Positions 9,001-16,854 of a stretch of 64,000 nucleotides of DNA are shown one piece after another. The notes beneath the pieces were generated by a model. The model made no database searches. It was given only the letters and a program-made list of their open reading frames with translations, and was not told the DNA's origin. The translations under genes and the position numbers were made by a program. Positions within the stretch are counted from its first letter, which is position 1. Every line of letters starts with the position of its first letter. The DNA is from Nocardia yamanashiensis NBRC 100130 (GTDB taxonomy: Bacteria; Actinomycetota; Actinomycetes; Mycobacteriales; Mycobacteriaceae). The stretch spans positions 1 to 64,000 of the forward strand of contig NZ_BDCD01000033.1 in NCBI RefSeq assembly GCF_001613325.1, given 5' to 3'.

Positions 9001-9799
9001 CTCGGAGGACATCACGTGCGCCACTGCGATGGTGACCTCGACCGACGAGCATCGCTGGGATGCTGCGCTCCTGGACGCGGCATTGTCGCGGTGCCACTCC
9101 TACATGCCGGGTAACGACTTCCACGCGATACTCGCTAGCCGCGGCGTCACCACTGATCCCGGTCGTTCGATATCGGTGCGGCTGTGGCGATCTCCGTTCG
9201 AAGCGGTCGCGCATATCCGATCCATCGCGGCGAGTTCGTCGGCGGTCCTCCTCGAGGCCTGTCTCCAACCGCTGCTGGCATTGCTGCCTCCCGATAGGTC
9301 CTATGCCCCGGCGGCTATTCAAGCCGTGTCGGTCGACGGAGAATGGGGAACGGATCCCACGCAATTGTGGGCGATCTGCACGGTGAAGGTCGCAGGCGAT
9401 ATCGGCGACGCGATCGGCACTGTCACGGTTGTCTCGCCCGCGGGGGTTGTGGTCGCAGATTTCCAGGGCATCGTTCTCAAGGGCTTCGCAGTCGGCACCG
9501 TCGCGGCCACCTCCGCTGTTCTTGCGAATGATGATGAAAATACCTGCACGCCAATGGATTCCATTCTCTTCGGCGCATCGCACGTGCTGGGTACAACTAC
9601 GGACCGAATCGACACCCGATTGTCGCTTGCGGACCAGGGGTTGGATTCGTTGATGGCCGTCGAGCTGTCCAAACGGCTGCGAGCCGGGCCCAGTCGACTG
9701 CAGATCGGACCGTCGACGCTGCTGTCGGCGGACACCGTCGCCGAAATCGCTCGGAAGTTCGACAATCGGTCGAAATGCCATGCTGCCGTCGACGAGTGA
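6059..9799 (+). CDS. Type I polyketide synthase, KS-AT-DH(degenerate)-ACP
   Basis: This is a 1246-residue single-module PKS. The KS has Cys180 (DTACSSSL), His316 (EAHGTGT) and His356 (NIGHTEAA), all intact. The AT (about 540-850) has SGQGSQWSGM, GHS627MGE and a VASH tetrad (727-730) nearer the methylmalonyl YASH than the malonyl HAFH, so extender choice is uncertain. Residues about 895-1135 have a hot-dog/DH layout, but the usual catalytic His is Arg903 (DRQV) and the second motif reads LLEACLQP, so the domain is probably inactive. The ACP carries Ser1197 (GLDSLMAVEL). There is no KR, ER or TE. The GTG start follows GGAGGGG; another GTG is 3 nt downstream. It probably makes one or a few extensions, with release by another cluster enzyme. 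Confidence 0.93.
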   Translation: MVDSRGLQSHPETVAVIGLGVRFPGANNVEQFWSLLVEGRDAVVEVPVDRFDVASVHDPEPGVPGRTVSRHGGFIDDAFAFDAAFFGISPLEARGMDPQQRLLLQVVWESLEDAGIRPATLAGTRVGVFVGQATSEYGEAIGEPAGIRDAAGSRLRTVTAGRVSFALDLRGPSITVDTACSSSLVAVHLARQSLLSGECDLAIAAGVNFIQSPTDAIVYSQAKMLSPTGRCRFGDAGADGFVRSEGIGAIVLKRTHDADSAANRVLAVLNASVVNNDGKGSGLLLQPAVSGQTAMIVQACENAGVEPGDIDYVEAHGTGTIVGDEVELRALGAAIAVRRPNGRPLEVGSVKTNIGHTEAAAGIAGLIKAVLIAHRRIIPPSLHFSTPHPVLADLPIRVVESARSLPRTSRPAVIGVSSFGISGTNAHVIVSGVPRPHLLEDAAPASARPALLLLSARSQAALHALRARFVEYLNGRGKAQPLQAICGNAALLRDHHRYRAWAVGSSHEELSAALKELDEGTPTRRAGIGEVRSRTPRSVFVYSGQGSQWSGMAQSLLATESVFREALEHADQAIRAEFGWSVLEYLLSEHPPMNTAKVQPVLWAVQVALSRLLSSWGLEPDECVGHSMGEVAAATVSGALSVDEAARVIGHRSALLEGIAGAGAMLVVGLGLEDTEGFVTEFGPAVSIAASNAPTSTVLAGEPKVLQEIAARLDEVGVLARPVKVDVASHSPQTDVLLAELRRRLVDLRPASVQIPMRSTVTASTVHGTELDADYWPENLRQPVLFGTAVRRMLSAHDQECVFLEISPHPILVSSICENQKEYGTEPTAVATLVRGGDERTALVAALGQMFAFGANMAWENYFPAGTAIDGFPTYAWDAEYYRRESSPLTQIRTHTIELPLDRQVTGFRVDGTRPIPPVTFAAAVLDAARSLHLSSDVALEDVRFTASIDVDCLTDPRLRVTLRPASATAWHATVAVISRSSEDITCATAMVTSTDEHRWDAALLDAALSRCHSYMPGNDFHAILASRGVTTDPGRSISVRLWRSPFEAVAHIRSIAASSSAVLLEACLQPLLALLPPDRSYAPAAIQAVSVDGEWGTDPTQLWAICTVKVAGDIGDAIGTVTVVSPAGVVVADFQGIVLKGFAVGTVAATSAVLANDDENTCTPMDSILFGASHVLGTTTDRIDTRLSLADQGLDSLMAVELSKRLRAGPSRLQIGPSTLLSADTVAEIARKFDNRSKCHAAVDE

Positions 9800-9886
9800 G
9801 CGCTCGCCGGTCGGCTGGTGAGCCACGGCGTTGACCGTCGGGGTGTCTAGAGTCTCCAAAAATCCACGTCGAGAAGGGGTAACGAG

Positions 9887-10942
9887 GTGGGAATTCCACG
9901 AATAGCCGATCCATCCAGCTCGAACAAACCGAATCCGGTGACGGCTGTGACCGCGGACTTGTGTGAGGAGGAGAAGACGCAAGCCCTGTCGGCCAGTGAT
10001 GATCTGCCGCTGATCGACGCGACCATCGAGCTGCCGGTGAACGAGTTGATCTTGACTGGATCTCCTCGGCTACGCGGCGAAAGCAGCGATCACGTCCACA
10101 CACTCGCGGAGGTGGACGCGGTTCTGCCCCCGATCCTGGTGCATCGACCTTCCATGCGGGTCATCGACGGTGTGCACCGGGTTCGTGCCGCGCTGATGCG
10201 TGGCGAGACGATGATTCGCGCAACCCTGTACGACGGAACTGACGACGATGCCTTCGTACTGGCGGTGCAGCTGAACAACAGTCACGGGCTGCCGCTGTCG
10301 CTCGCCGATCGCAAGTCTGCGGCCCAACGTATTCTGAGAGCGTTCCCAGAACGGTCGGACCGATCGATCGCGGCGACTGTGGGACTGTCACACCGGACAG
10401 TGGGCAGGATCCGATGGTGTTCAGGTGGGGAAAATATCCAACCGAACACCCGGCTCGGACAAGACGGCAAAACGCATACCCTGACCGCGGATGTCGGCCG
10501 GCGGCGTGTGGGTGAACTCATCGCCCGCAATCCAGAGGCGTCGATCAGGCAGGTCGCGCAAGCCGCTGGTGTGTCTGTCGGTACTGCCCACGACGTGCGG
10601 CAGAGGATGCGGCGCGGAGAAGATCCGGTTCCTGCTCGCACGAGTTCGCAGCCGAACCGCGTCTCGGCGAAGCCGTGTGGTGATCTGGCCACGTCGCGGT
10701 TGGAACCCGACAGTCGAGCTCTCGGCACATTGCTCGACATCCTGCGCACTGATCCGTCCCTGCGATTCACCGACGCCGGCCGCGACTTGCTGCGCCGACT
10801 TGCCTCGCAACCCATGGAGGAGCGTGAGTGGATTGCGTTGGCCGACGGTGTTCCTCAGCATTGTGCGCGACTGATCGCGGAACTCGCCGAAGCCATCGCC
10901 CGCGACTGGTCGAAGTTCGCTGAACGCGTGAACAAGGCATAA
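9887..10942 (+). CDS. StrR/ParB-like pathway-specific regulator
   Basis: This 351-residue protein has an N-terminal ParB/sulfiredoxin-like domain (about 45-125: IELPVNELI, PPILVHRPSMRVIDGVHRVR) and two helix-turn-helix segments (SIAATVGLSHRTVGRIR near 165, and SIRQVAQAAGVSVGTAHDVR near 220). This layout and length match StrR-type activators of antibiotic clusters (StrR, NovG) rather than chromosomal ParB; no parA is nearby. It starts at GTG after GAGAAGGGG, 87 nt downstream of the PKS in the same direction. It is probably the positive regulator of this cluster. Whether the ParB-like pocket binds a nucleotide cannot be told. Confidence 0.82.
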   Translation: MGIPRIADPSSSNKPNPVTAVTADLCEEEKTQALSASDDLPLIDATIELPVNELILTGSPRLRGESSDHVHTLAEVDAVLPPILVHRPSMRVIDGVHRVRAALMRGETMIRATLYDGTDDDAFVLAVQLNNSHGLPLSLADRKSAAQRILRAFPERSDRSIAATVGLSHRTVGRIRWCSGGENIQPNTRLGQDGKTHTLTADVGRRRVGELIARNPEASIRQVAQAAGVSVGTAHDVRQRMRRGEDPVPARTSSQPNRVSAKPCGDLATSRLEPDSRALGTLLDILRTDPSLRFTDAGRDLLRRLASQPMEEREWIALADGVPQHCARLIAELAEAIARDWSKFAERVNKA

Positions 10943-11053
10943 TCGCCTCGCAGCGATCTGATTTCTTTCACGCACACCGCTAACCATTTCTTGTAAAGCT
11001 CCGAACGCTCTTGAACATTGAGAGCAAGTCTCATTTCGTGTTAGAAATTAATC

Positions 11054-11758
11054 GTGAGCTTGATCGAATTTCCGGAAGACTGGCAATCGGCGCTGGTCGT
11101 TATAGCGCACCCCGACGATATTGAATATCCAGGTGCTGCACCGATATCCAAGTGGACGTCACAAGGAAAAGAGATAATCTATCTGGTAGCCAGTCGTGGC
11201 GAAGCCGGATTTGCCGGGAAGGCTCCGGAAGTCTCCGCTGAAATACGAGTTGCGGAGCAGGTAGCGGCTGCTGCGGAGGTGGGCGTATCGCGAGTGGAAT
11301 TTCTCGACTATCCCGACGGGATGATCGAGTACGGCCTCTCGCTGCGACGTGATATCGCCAGATCTATTCGGACCCACCGGCCAGATTTCGTATTGATCGG
11401 CAATCATCGCGAGTTGTCCGGGAACGGGATGATAAACATGTCCGACCATCGTGCTGTCGGCCAGGCAGCGATCGATGCGGTGCGCGATGCGGCCAACAGA
11501 TGGGTTTTCCGGGAACTGAGCGAGGAGCCCTGGAGCGGAGTCCGTTATATCGCACTCATCGGCTCCCCGGAGCCGACGCATGCCGTCGATACCACCGACC
11601 ATTTCGACGCGGGTCTGCGTGCGCTTCTTGCCCATCGGGTCTATCTCGAAGAACTTGGCACTCAGGCCACAGAGGCGGAGGCGATGTTGCGGAAATTCGA
11701 GATGGATGTCGCAGCCCAGTTCGATGGCCGCCCGGGTGTCGCTCTCGAACTTCTGTAG
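11054..11758 (+). CDS. PIG-L (LmbE-like) family deacetylase/amidase
   Basis: This 234-residue Zn-dependent deacetylase has the AHPDD motif (residues about 18-22) and the distal SDHRAVG ligand region near 130. The family removes acetyl or other acyl groups from GlcNAc-type amides, or cleaves mycothiol conjugates (MshB, Mca, LmbE). It is distinct from the MshB-like gene at 29346 and shorter than MshB. It is preceded by 111 bases without a gene and followed by an SRPBCC gene. A natural-product role is inferred from location. Two PIG-L enzymes in one cluster recall lincomycin-type mycothiol use, but the substrate is unknown. Confidence 0.87.
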   Translation: MSLIEFPEDWQSALVVIAHPDDIEYPGAAPISKWTSQGKEIIYLVASRGEAGFAGKAPEVSAEIRVAEQVAAAAEVGVSRVEFLDYPDGMIEYGLSLRRDIARSIRTHRPDFVLIGNHRELSGNGMINMSDHRAVGQAAIDAVRDAANRWVFRELSEEPWSGVRYIALIGSPEPTHAVDTTDHFDAGLRALLAHRVYLEELGTQATEAEAMLRKFEMDVAAQFDGRPGVALELL

Positions 11759-11818
11759 TCGTTCAGAGGCCGGCAGGTCCGGAAGTGTCAATTTTCTCCC
11801 GAAGAAGAGGTATCAGCA

Positions 11819-12376
11819 ATGTCTGAAAACGCGTTCTCGACCGGTTGGCAGTTGGCGGAGTCGATCGTCGTTGCCGCTCGGCCCGAACAGATCTTCGAGC
11901 TCGTCACCGACATCACGAGGATGGGAGAGTGGTCGCCCGAGTGCTACGGCGGAGCCTGGGTCGCAGGGCAACTCGGCCAGGTCGGGTCGCGGTTTCATGG
12001 TTTCAACCGCGAAGGGGAGGCGAGCTGGGTGAGTGAATCTGTCGTGATCGAATCTCGACCGGCAAGCACTTTCCGGTTCTCAGTGCTCAGCTTCCGGCCC
12101 GGCGGCCCTGAGGACGATCTGCCCTGGACCACCGGCTCCGAGATCGGTGATATGACATGGGGATTCACTATCGAGAGCATTGGCGCAGATTCCCTGCTGA
12201 CCCAAGACCATTCGATGAAATTCCCGAGCCCCTTCTATCGCGCGATGCTCGAAGACCTCAGCGAGGAGGAGCGGCGGGCCAGCATGGTAGAACGGCGCGA
12301 GAATCTCCGCCGATCCATGGTATCGACACTGGAATTAATCAAGAAGACTGCCGAGAGTGTGACCCTGCCGAATTAA
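11819..12376 (+). CDS. SRPBCC family protein in the cluster
   Basis: This 185-residue START/cyclase-fold protein opens WQLAESIVVAARPEQIFELV, then has WSPECYGGAWVAGQ and the long C-terminal helix LRRSMVSTLELIKK. It is longer than the stand-alone paralogue at 351 through an insertion around residues 85-110. In polyketide clusters this fold can cyclise or aromatise poly-beta-keto intermediates, or carry hydrophobic substrates. It lies 60 nt after the PIG-L gene and 64 nt before the FAD protein. With a small PKS and no KR, a cyclase role is attractive but unproven. Confidence 0.85.
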   Translation: MSENAFSTGWQLAESIVVAARPEQIFELVTDITRMGEWSPECYGGAWVAGQLGQVGSRFHGFNREGEASWVSESVVIESRPASTFRFSVLSFRPGGPEDDLPWTTGSEIGDMTWGFTIESIGADSLLTQDHSMKFPSPFYRAMLEDLSEEERRASMVERRENLRRSMVSTLELIKKTAESVTLPN

Positions 12377-12440
12377 CCTCACCCTGAACGTCTAGGCGGG
12401 ACTGTGGGACAGCTGGAAAGATCGGATATCGGGGGTTGTT

Positions 12441-13940
12441 GTGCGTATCGGCATCATCGGGGGCGGTGCATCGACTACATGTATTATCGATGCGCTTGCC
12501 ACATTAGTTCCGTGGCAAGGTAGTCTTCATATCTTCGAACCCACTCCGAATCTATGGCGTGGCCGTGCATATCAGAATGACTCCGATACTGTTCTGGTGA
12601 ACTCCCGAGCCGAAGATATGTCGGTTCGTATCGGAGACCCTGGCCATTTCGACCGCTGGCTTATTTCTCGGTACGCGTCGATCGGTGGCGCGGCTCCCGA
12701 ATTCGCGCCGCGATCGATCTATGGCGAGTATCTGTCGGCCGTGGGTGATGAATCTGTCGTTCGTTTGCGGGAGAAAGGTTGGGATGTCGACGTAATTCCG
12801 CTCGCGGTCACCGGCTCGCGGCGCGGCGAAGATTCCATTTCACTCAGCTCCGGCAGCCTCCTGTATGGACCATTCGATTGTGTGATCGTCGCGGTCGGCG
12901 TCGGTCGGCCCGACGATATTTTCGGGCTTCAGGATGCTGTCAACTTCGTGCACGACCCCTATCCGATCGCCGAGAAATTGAGCGGTATCGGATCAGGTGA
13001 TGCGGTTGCGGTGGTCGGGAGCGGTCTGACCGCCGTCGACACCGTCCTGGCGCTCGACGCTCGCGGACATCGGGGGCGCATCACGCTCTTGTCCCGCCGC
13101 GGGATTCTGCCGGCGGTTCGGCAACGCCCGATCGAGTACGAGCCTGAGCATTTCGTGCCCGCTCGACTGCATGCTCTCGCCGGGGAAGACAAGAAGCTCG
13201 AGCTGTCCGAGGTACTGGACCTGCTCCGGCTGGAATTCGAGGAGTCGGGTGCTCGATTCGACGACGTGCTGGTCGAGATCACCGGACGCGACCGAGAGGA
13301 GCCATTGCGACGGCTGCAGCGACAGATCGATGCTGTCGATTCCGACCACATCGGCCTTCGAATCCTGCAGACAGCAGTTCCTGTCTGCGGCCCGGACCTG
13401 TGGCCACTACTGGCCGACGAGGTGAAGCGGGAAGTGCTGGAGACGCACTACCGGACCTTGATGAGCCTGTGCTGCCCGATGCCTCTCAGCAGCGCCCGGA
13501 CGTTGTCACGGCTGATGCGGGCCGGCCGGCTCGAGGTCATGCACGGAACGATCGATATCACAGCCACTGCCGCGGGTGACTTCGTGATCAACCCGCCGAG
13601 CGCCTCATTTCGTGCGGATCACGTCGTCAACTGTGTCAGCGCGCCGCGTCATCGGATCCCCGATGCTGCCCAGTCGCTGGTGAACTCGTTGGTGGAGCAG
13701 GGGCTGGCACTTCTGCATGCCGATGGCGGGCTCTGCGTCCGGACGGACAACAGCCTGTGCAACAACAACGGTCCCCGGGGGTACCGCCGTCACCCGCGTC
13801 TTTACGCGATCGGCGACATCACCGGGGGAACGTTCTTCTTCACTTTCGGAATCCCATCGCTTGTCGACCGATGCCGCGACATCGTCATGGACCTCTTGAT
13901 GGTCGGCAGAGTCGATGAAAGGAGAGAGAGCTATGTCTGA
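12441..13940 (+). CDS. FAD/NAD(P)-binding oxidoreductase-like protein
   Basis: This 499-residue protein has two dinucleotide folds. The N-terminal RIGIIGGGAST is of the NAD_binding_9 type, and a second is at about residue 193 (VAVVGSGLTAVD). A FAD-contact region near the end reads LYAIGDITGGTFFFTFGIPS. Relatives are poorly characterised and occur beside redox and siderophore genes; a defined reaction cannot be given. The GTG start follows a weak purine stretch. The 3' end overlaps the class II aldolase start by 8 nt, indicating translational coupling. The Cys-rich stretch LMSLCCPMPLS near residue 345 is unusual. Confidence 0.8.
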   Translation: MRIGIIGGGASTTCIIDALATLVPWQGSLHIFEPTPNLWRGRAYQNDSDTVLVNSRAEDMSVRIGDPGHFDRWLISRYASIGGAAPEFAPRSIYGEYLSAVGDESVVRLREKGWDVDVIPLAVTGSRRGEDSISLSSGSLLYGPFDCVIVAVGVGRPDDIFGLQDAVNFVHDPYPIAEKLSGIGSGDAVAVVGSGLTAVDTVLALDARGHRGRITLLSRRGILPAVRQRPIEYEPEHFVPARLHALAGEDKKLELSEVLDLLRLEFEESGARFDDVLVEITGRDREEPLRRLQRQIDAVDSDHIGLRILQTAVPVCGPDLWPLLADEVKREVLETHYRTLMSLCCPMPLSSARTLSRLMRAGRLEVMHGTIDITATAAGDFVINPPSASFRADHVVNCVSAPRHRIPDAAQSLVNSLVEQGLALLHADGGLCVRTDNSLCNNNGPRGYRRHPRLYAIGDITGGTFFFTFGIPSLVDRCRDIVMDLLMVGRVDERRESYV

Positions 13941-14736
13941 AGCCTCCACTCAGGCGCATCTGGCCGACACCGCGACCGGCTTGCCCATTCCAGGCCCGCC
14001 CGTCTTCGAACGGGTCGATGACGAACGGCGGTATCGAAAGCAGCGTCTTGCCGCGGCGATCAGGCTCTTCGGCCGGCACGGCTTCGGCGAGGGTATCTCC
14101 GGCCATATCTCGGTGCGCGATCCCGAGCATCCGGATCTGTTCTGGGTCAACCCGTTCGGTATATCGTTCCGGCGTTGCCGGGTCTCCGACCTGATCTGTG
14201 TGGACGGCGACGGGGTAGTGGTGTCGGGACGGCACCGGGTGAATCCCAGCGCCTTCGCGATTCATTCCCAGATCCATCGGTTGTGTCCGAATTCCGACGG
14301 GATCGCGCACGGCCACACGAAATACAGCAGGGCGCTCGGTGCGATCGGCCAGCGGCTACTGCCGATCGATCAGGAGTCGGCGGCATTCCACCGGAATCAT
14401 GTGCTGTTCGACGACTACAACGGTCCCGCGATCGACGTCCGACAGGGTCAGCGGATAGCTGCCGAACTGGGTGACAACGCCGCGATCCTGTTGCGTCATC
14501 ACGGTCTCATCACCAAGGGCGGTTCGCTCGAGGAGGCGGTGCACTGGTTCTTCACATTCGAGGGTAGTGCGCGGGTTCAATTGCTCGCCGCGGCGGCGGG
14601 AAGCCCCCATGTCATGAACCAGGAGCAAGCCGAGCTCGCCCGCGCTGGGTTCGGCGACAGCCAGCTGGCGTGGTTCAGCTTTCAGCTCTTGTGGGAGGAG
14701 ATAGTCCATGACGAACCTGACTTCCTCGACGAATAG
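13933..14736 (+). CDS. Class II aldolase/adducin family protein
   Basis: This 267-residue protein has the class II aldolase fold. Key parts are FGEGISGHISVRDPEHP (about 50-66), the metal-binding HGHTKYSRALGAIG, and the second metal motif RHHGLITKGGSLEEAVHWFF. Members are Zn-dependent sugar-phosphate aldolases, epimerases, or decarboxylating/hydrolysing enzymes in secondary metabolism. The ATG at 13933 follows AGGAGAGAGAG and is preferred over an in-frame codon at 13915. It overlaps the upstream FAD gene by 8 nt and the downstream flavoprotein gene by 29 nt. The substrate is unknown; carbon-carbon bond chemistry on a polyketide or sugar precursor is possible. Confidence 0.87.
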   Translation: MSEASTQAHLADTATGLPIPGPPVFERVDDERRYRKQRLAAAIRLFGRHGFGEGISGHISVRDPEHPDLFWVNPFGISFRRCRVSDLICVDGDGVVVSGRHRVNPSAFAIHSQIHRLCPNSDGIAHGHTKYSRALGAIGQRLLPIDQESAAFHRNHVLFDDYNGPAIDVRQGQRIAAELGDNAAILLRHHGLITKGGSLEEAVHWFFTFEGSARVQLLAAAAGSPHVMNQEQAELARAGFGDSQLAWFSFQLLWEEIVHDEPDFLDE

Positions 14737-15649
14737 CTCTCTGTCACAAGGAGTTTCGCGAGATCATGAGGGTGAGCGAATCGTGCAGCGCCGGGCGGGG
14801 GAGCAGCGACCCGGCCGCGGCTCGCCCATGTTCGACGGGGAACTCCACTCCGCCTTCACCGAAGTGATCGCCGCACAGCCCATGGTGATCCTGGGGAGCC
14901 CGGACAGCCGCGGAATGCTGTGGGCGTCCATCTTGACCGCGGAAGCAGGATTGGCGCAGGCCGAGAAGAACACGATCGTCTTTTCCGCACTGCCGGTCCC
15001 GGGCGATCCTCTGGTAGGCGCCTTCGATTCCGAACGCCCGTGCGCGACCTTGTTTCTCGATGTTGAATCCAGACGGCGTGTTCGAGTCAACGGGCCGATG
15101 GTTCGCGACGGTGATCGACTGGTTCTGCACAGCGATCTGGCATTTCGCAACTGTCCGAAGTACATTCACCGGCGCGAGCTGATCGCCGCAGCACCTGCCG
15201 CAGAGCCCCGCGTCACGTCCGGCTCGGAACTGACTGCAGCGCAACAGCAGTGGATCAGTGATAGCGATACATTCTTCATCGCGAGCTACTCTCCGCAGCA
15301 CGGTGCCGACGTCAACCATCGAGGAGGACCAGCAGGCTTCGTATCCGTCGCCGATGCTCGTCGAATCAGCTGGCCGGACTATCCAGGCAATTCCTTCTAC
15401 ATGACATTCGGCAACCTCGAGCTGAATCCGGCTTGCGGGCTGTGCTTCCTGGACTGGGAGCATGGGCGAACGCTGCACCTGTCCGGAGCGGCGTCCATCG
15501 ACTGGGGACCAGATCCACACGATCACACAGCACGTCTCGTGCATTTCGAGATCGATCGCGTGATCGAGATCCGCAATGCGACCAACCTGCGCTGGCAGTC
15601 GGTCGACTGCCTTGACCCGAACACGCCGCCACAGGAAGGCAAACAATGA
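14708..15649 (+). CDS. Pyridoxamine-5'-phosphate-oxidase-fold (split-barrel) flavoprotein
   Basis: This 313-residue protein has two consecutive split-barrel halves. Residues about 45-170 include MVILGSPDSRGMLWASIL and SERPCATLFLDVESRRRVRVNG; about 180-300 include DTFFIASYSPQHGADVNHRGGPAGFV, PGNSFYMTFGNL and CGLCFLDWEHGRTLHLSG. The second half has the FMN-contact wording of PPOX-like proteins. The ATG at 14708 follows GGGAGGAG and overlaps the aldolase gene by 29 nt; the stop overlaps the next start (ATGA). It may serve as a flavin reductase or FMN oxidase for the adjacent flavin-dependent enzymes. That role is inferred from operon position. Confidence 0.82.
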   Translation: MTNLTSSTNSSLSQGVSRDHEGERIVQRRAGEQRPGRGSPMFDGELHSAFTEVIAAQPMVILGSPDSRGMLWASILTAEAGLAQAEKNTIVFSALPVPGDPLVGAFDSERPCATLFLDVESRRRVRVNGPMVRDGDRLVLHSDLAFRNCPKYIHRRELIAAAPAAEPRVTSGSELTAAQQQWISDSDTFFIASYSPQHGADVNHRGGPAGFVSVADARRISWPDYPGNSFYMTFGNLELNPACGLCFLDWEHGRTLHLSGAASIDWGPDPHDHTARLVHFEIDRVIEIRNATNLRWQSVDCLDPNTPPQEGKQ

Positions 15650-16854
15650 CCACACTCGACCAGCCCGCCGCTACCGCCATTCCCGATTCCGCCGAGGACA
15701 TCCTCGCCGCGGTCCGGGCGCTGACATCCGAGCTCCGCGATCGGGCCCTCGAAATCGAACAGCAGCGCCGCTTGCCGGTCGACGTCGTCGAAAAGCTGCG
15801 CAATGCCGGTGTGTTTCGGATGGGGTTCCCCACCGATTTCGGTGGGGCGGGCCTCACCTCTATGGAACAAACCGAGGTCATCGAAGCCCTTTCCTACGCC
15901 GATCCCTCTGTTGGCTGGTGCGGCATGATCGGGATGGACGGCGGACTGTATTCCGCGTTCCTGTCGCCGACCGCAGTGCGCGAAGTGTTTGCGGACGCGG
16001 ACACGGTGACCGCAGGGTTCGTCTCGCCGATCGGGCGGGCCGATCGAGTCCCGGGCGGCTACCGCCTCAGCGGCCGATGGCCGCTGGGAAGCGGCATTAC
16101 TCACGCGTCCGTCGTGTCCGCCGGTGCGCTGACCTACACCGACGGCGAGCAGGATCGCAACGCCAACGGCAATCCCAACTGGCTGGTCATGTTGGTCCCC
16201 GTGGACCAGGTCGAGCTGATCGATACCTGGTACACCACAGGTCTGGCCGGCAGCGGCAGTCTCGATTACACGATCACCGATGTTTTCGTGCCCGAGGACC
16301 ACACCTTCAATTTCAGTCGTCCGAAGAGCCGTTCCGGCGCGATGGCAGCCCCCGACACTCTCATGCGCAAGATGGCCGGTGTACCCCTGGGCACCGCCCG
16401 GGCTGCTCTCGACTTTGCCCGCGAGGTCGCGGCTGTGAAGGTGAACAAGGCAACCGGTGAACGCTGGGCCGACGACTATCGAGTGCAATTCACCCTGGGC
16501 CAGTGCGAAATGGAATACCTCACCTTGCGACACGCGGTGTATGGCAGCCTCGAGCACAAGTGGCGGAGGCTCGAGGGAGGCGCCACCTATGACGACCTCA
16601 CCCCGGAGGAACGGGTCGGCAGTGTCCTGATCGCACTCAACGCATTCCGGGGCGCACTGTCGATCGTGCGACGGCTTTATGATCTGCTCGCCACAACCTC
16701 GATCTACAAGCCCTCGCCGATGGACCGTTGGTTGCGCGACCTGAACACCATGTGCCAGCACGTGATGGCTCAGGACGTGATCATGCAGTCGGCCGGCGCG
16801 TCGTTCCTCGGCGGCGAACCGCGGTTCCCCTTCGCGGTGGGAGTCACCGAGTGA
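15646..16854 (+). CDS. Acyl-CoA-dehydrogenase-fold flavin-dependent monooxygenase, intact paralogue
   Basis: This 402-residue protein has the acyl-CoA dehydrogenase / group D flavin monooxygenase fold. The N-terminal helical domain includes LPVDVVEKLRNAGVFRMGFP, the middle beta domain GGYRLSGRWPLGSGITHAS, and the C-terminal four-helix bundle starts at PDTLMRKMAGVPLGTARAAL. The usual acyl-CoA dehydrogenase base is not evident, so a two-component hydroxylase or N-oxygenase (HsaA- or nitrososynthase-like) is as likely as a dehydrogenase. It overlaps both neighbours by 4 nt. It is the only uninterrupted member of three tandem paralogues, and its sequence shows the correct frame for the other two. 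Confidence 0.88.
   Translation: MTTLDQPAATAIPDSAEDILAAVRALTSELRDRALEIEQQRRLPVDVVEKLRNAGVFRMGFPTDFGGAGLTSMEQTEVIEALSYADPSVGWCGMIGMDGGLYSAFLSPTAVREVFADADTVTAGFVSPIGRADRVPGGYRLSGRWPLGSGITHASVVSAGALTYTDGEQDRNANGNPNWLVMLVPVDQVELIDTWYTTGLAGSGSLDYTITDVFVPEDHTFNFSRPKSRSGAMAAPDTLMRKMAGVPLGTARAALDFAREVAAVKVNKATGERWADDYRVQFTLGQCEMEYLTLRHAVYGSLEHKWRRLEGGATYDDLTPEERVGSVLIALNAFRGALSIVRRLYDLLATTSIYKPSPMDRWLRDLNTMCQHVMAQDVIMQSAGASFLGGEPRFPFAVGVTE

Noticed and set aside
8441..9982. 513-residue minus-strand frame opposite the PKS
   Set aside because: Composition is typical of antisense high-GC shadow; the plus strand has KS, AT and ACP motifs.
10943..11053. Short inverted repeat GCTCT-AGAGC before the PIG-L gene
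   Set aside because: Arms are only 5 bp with a 9-base spacer; too weak to call an operator or terminator.
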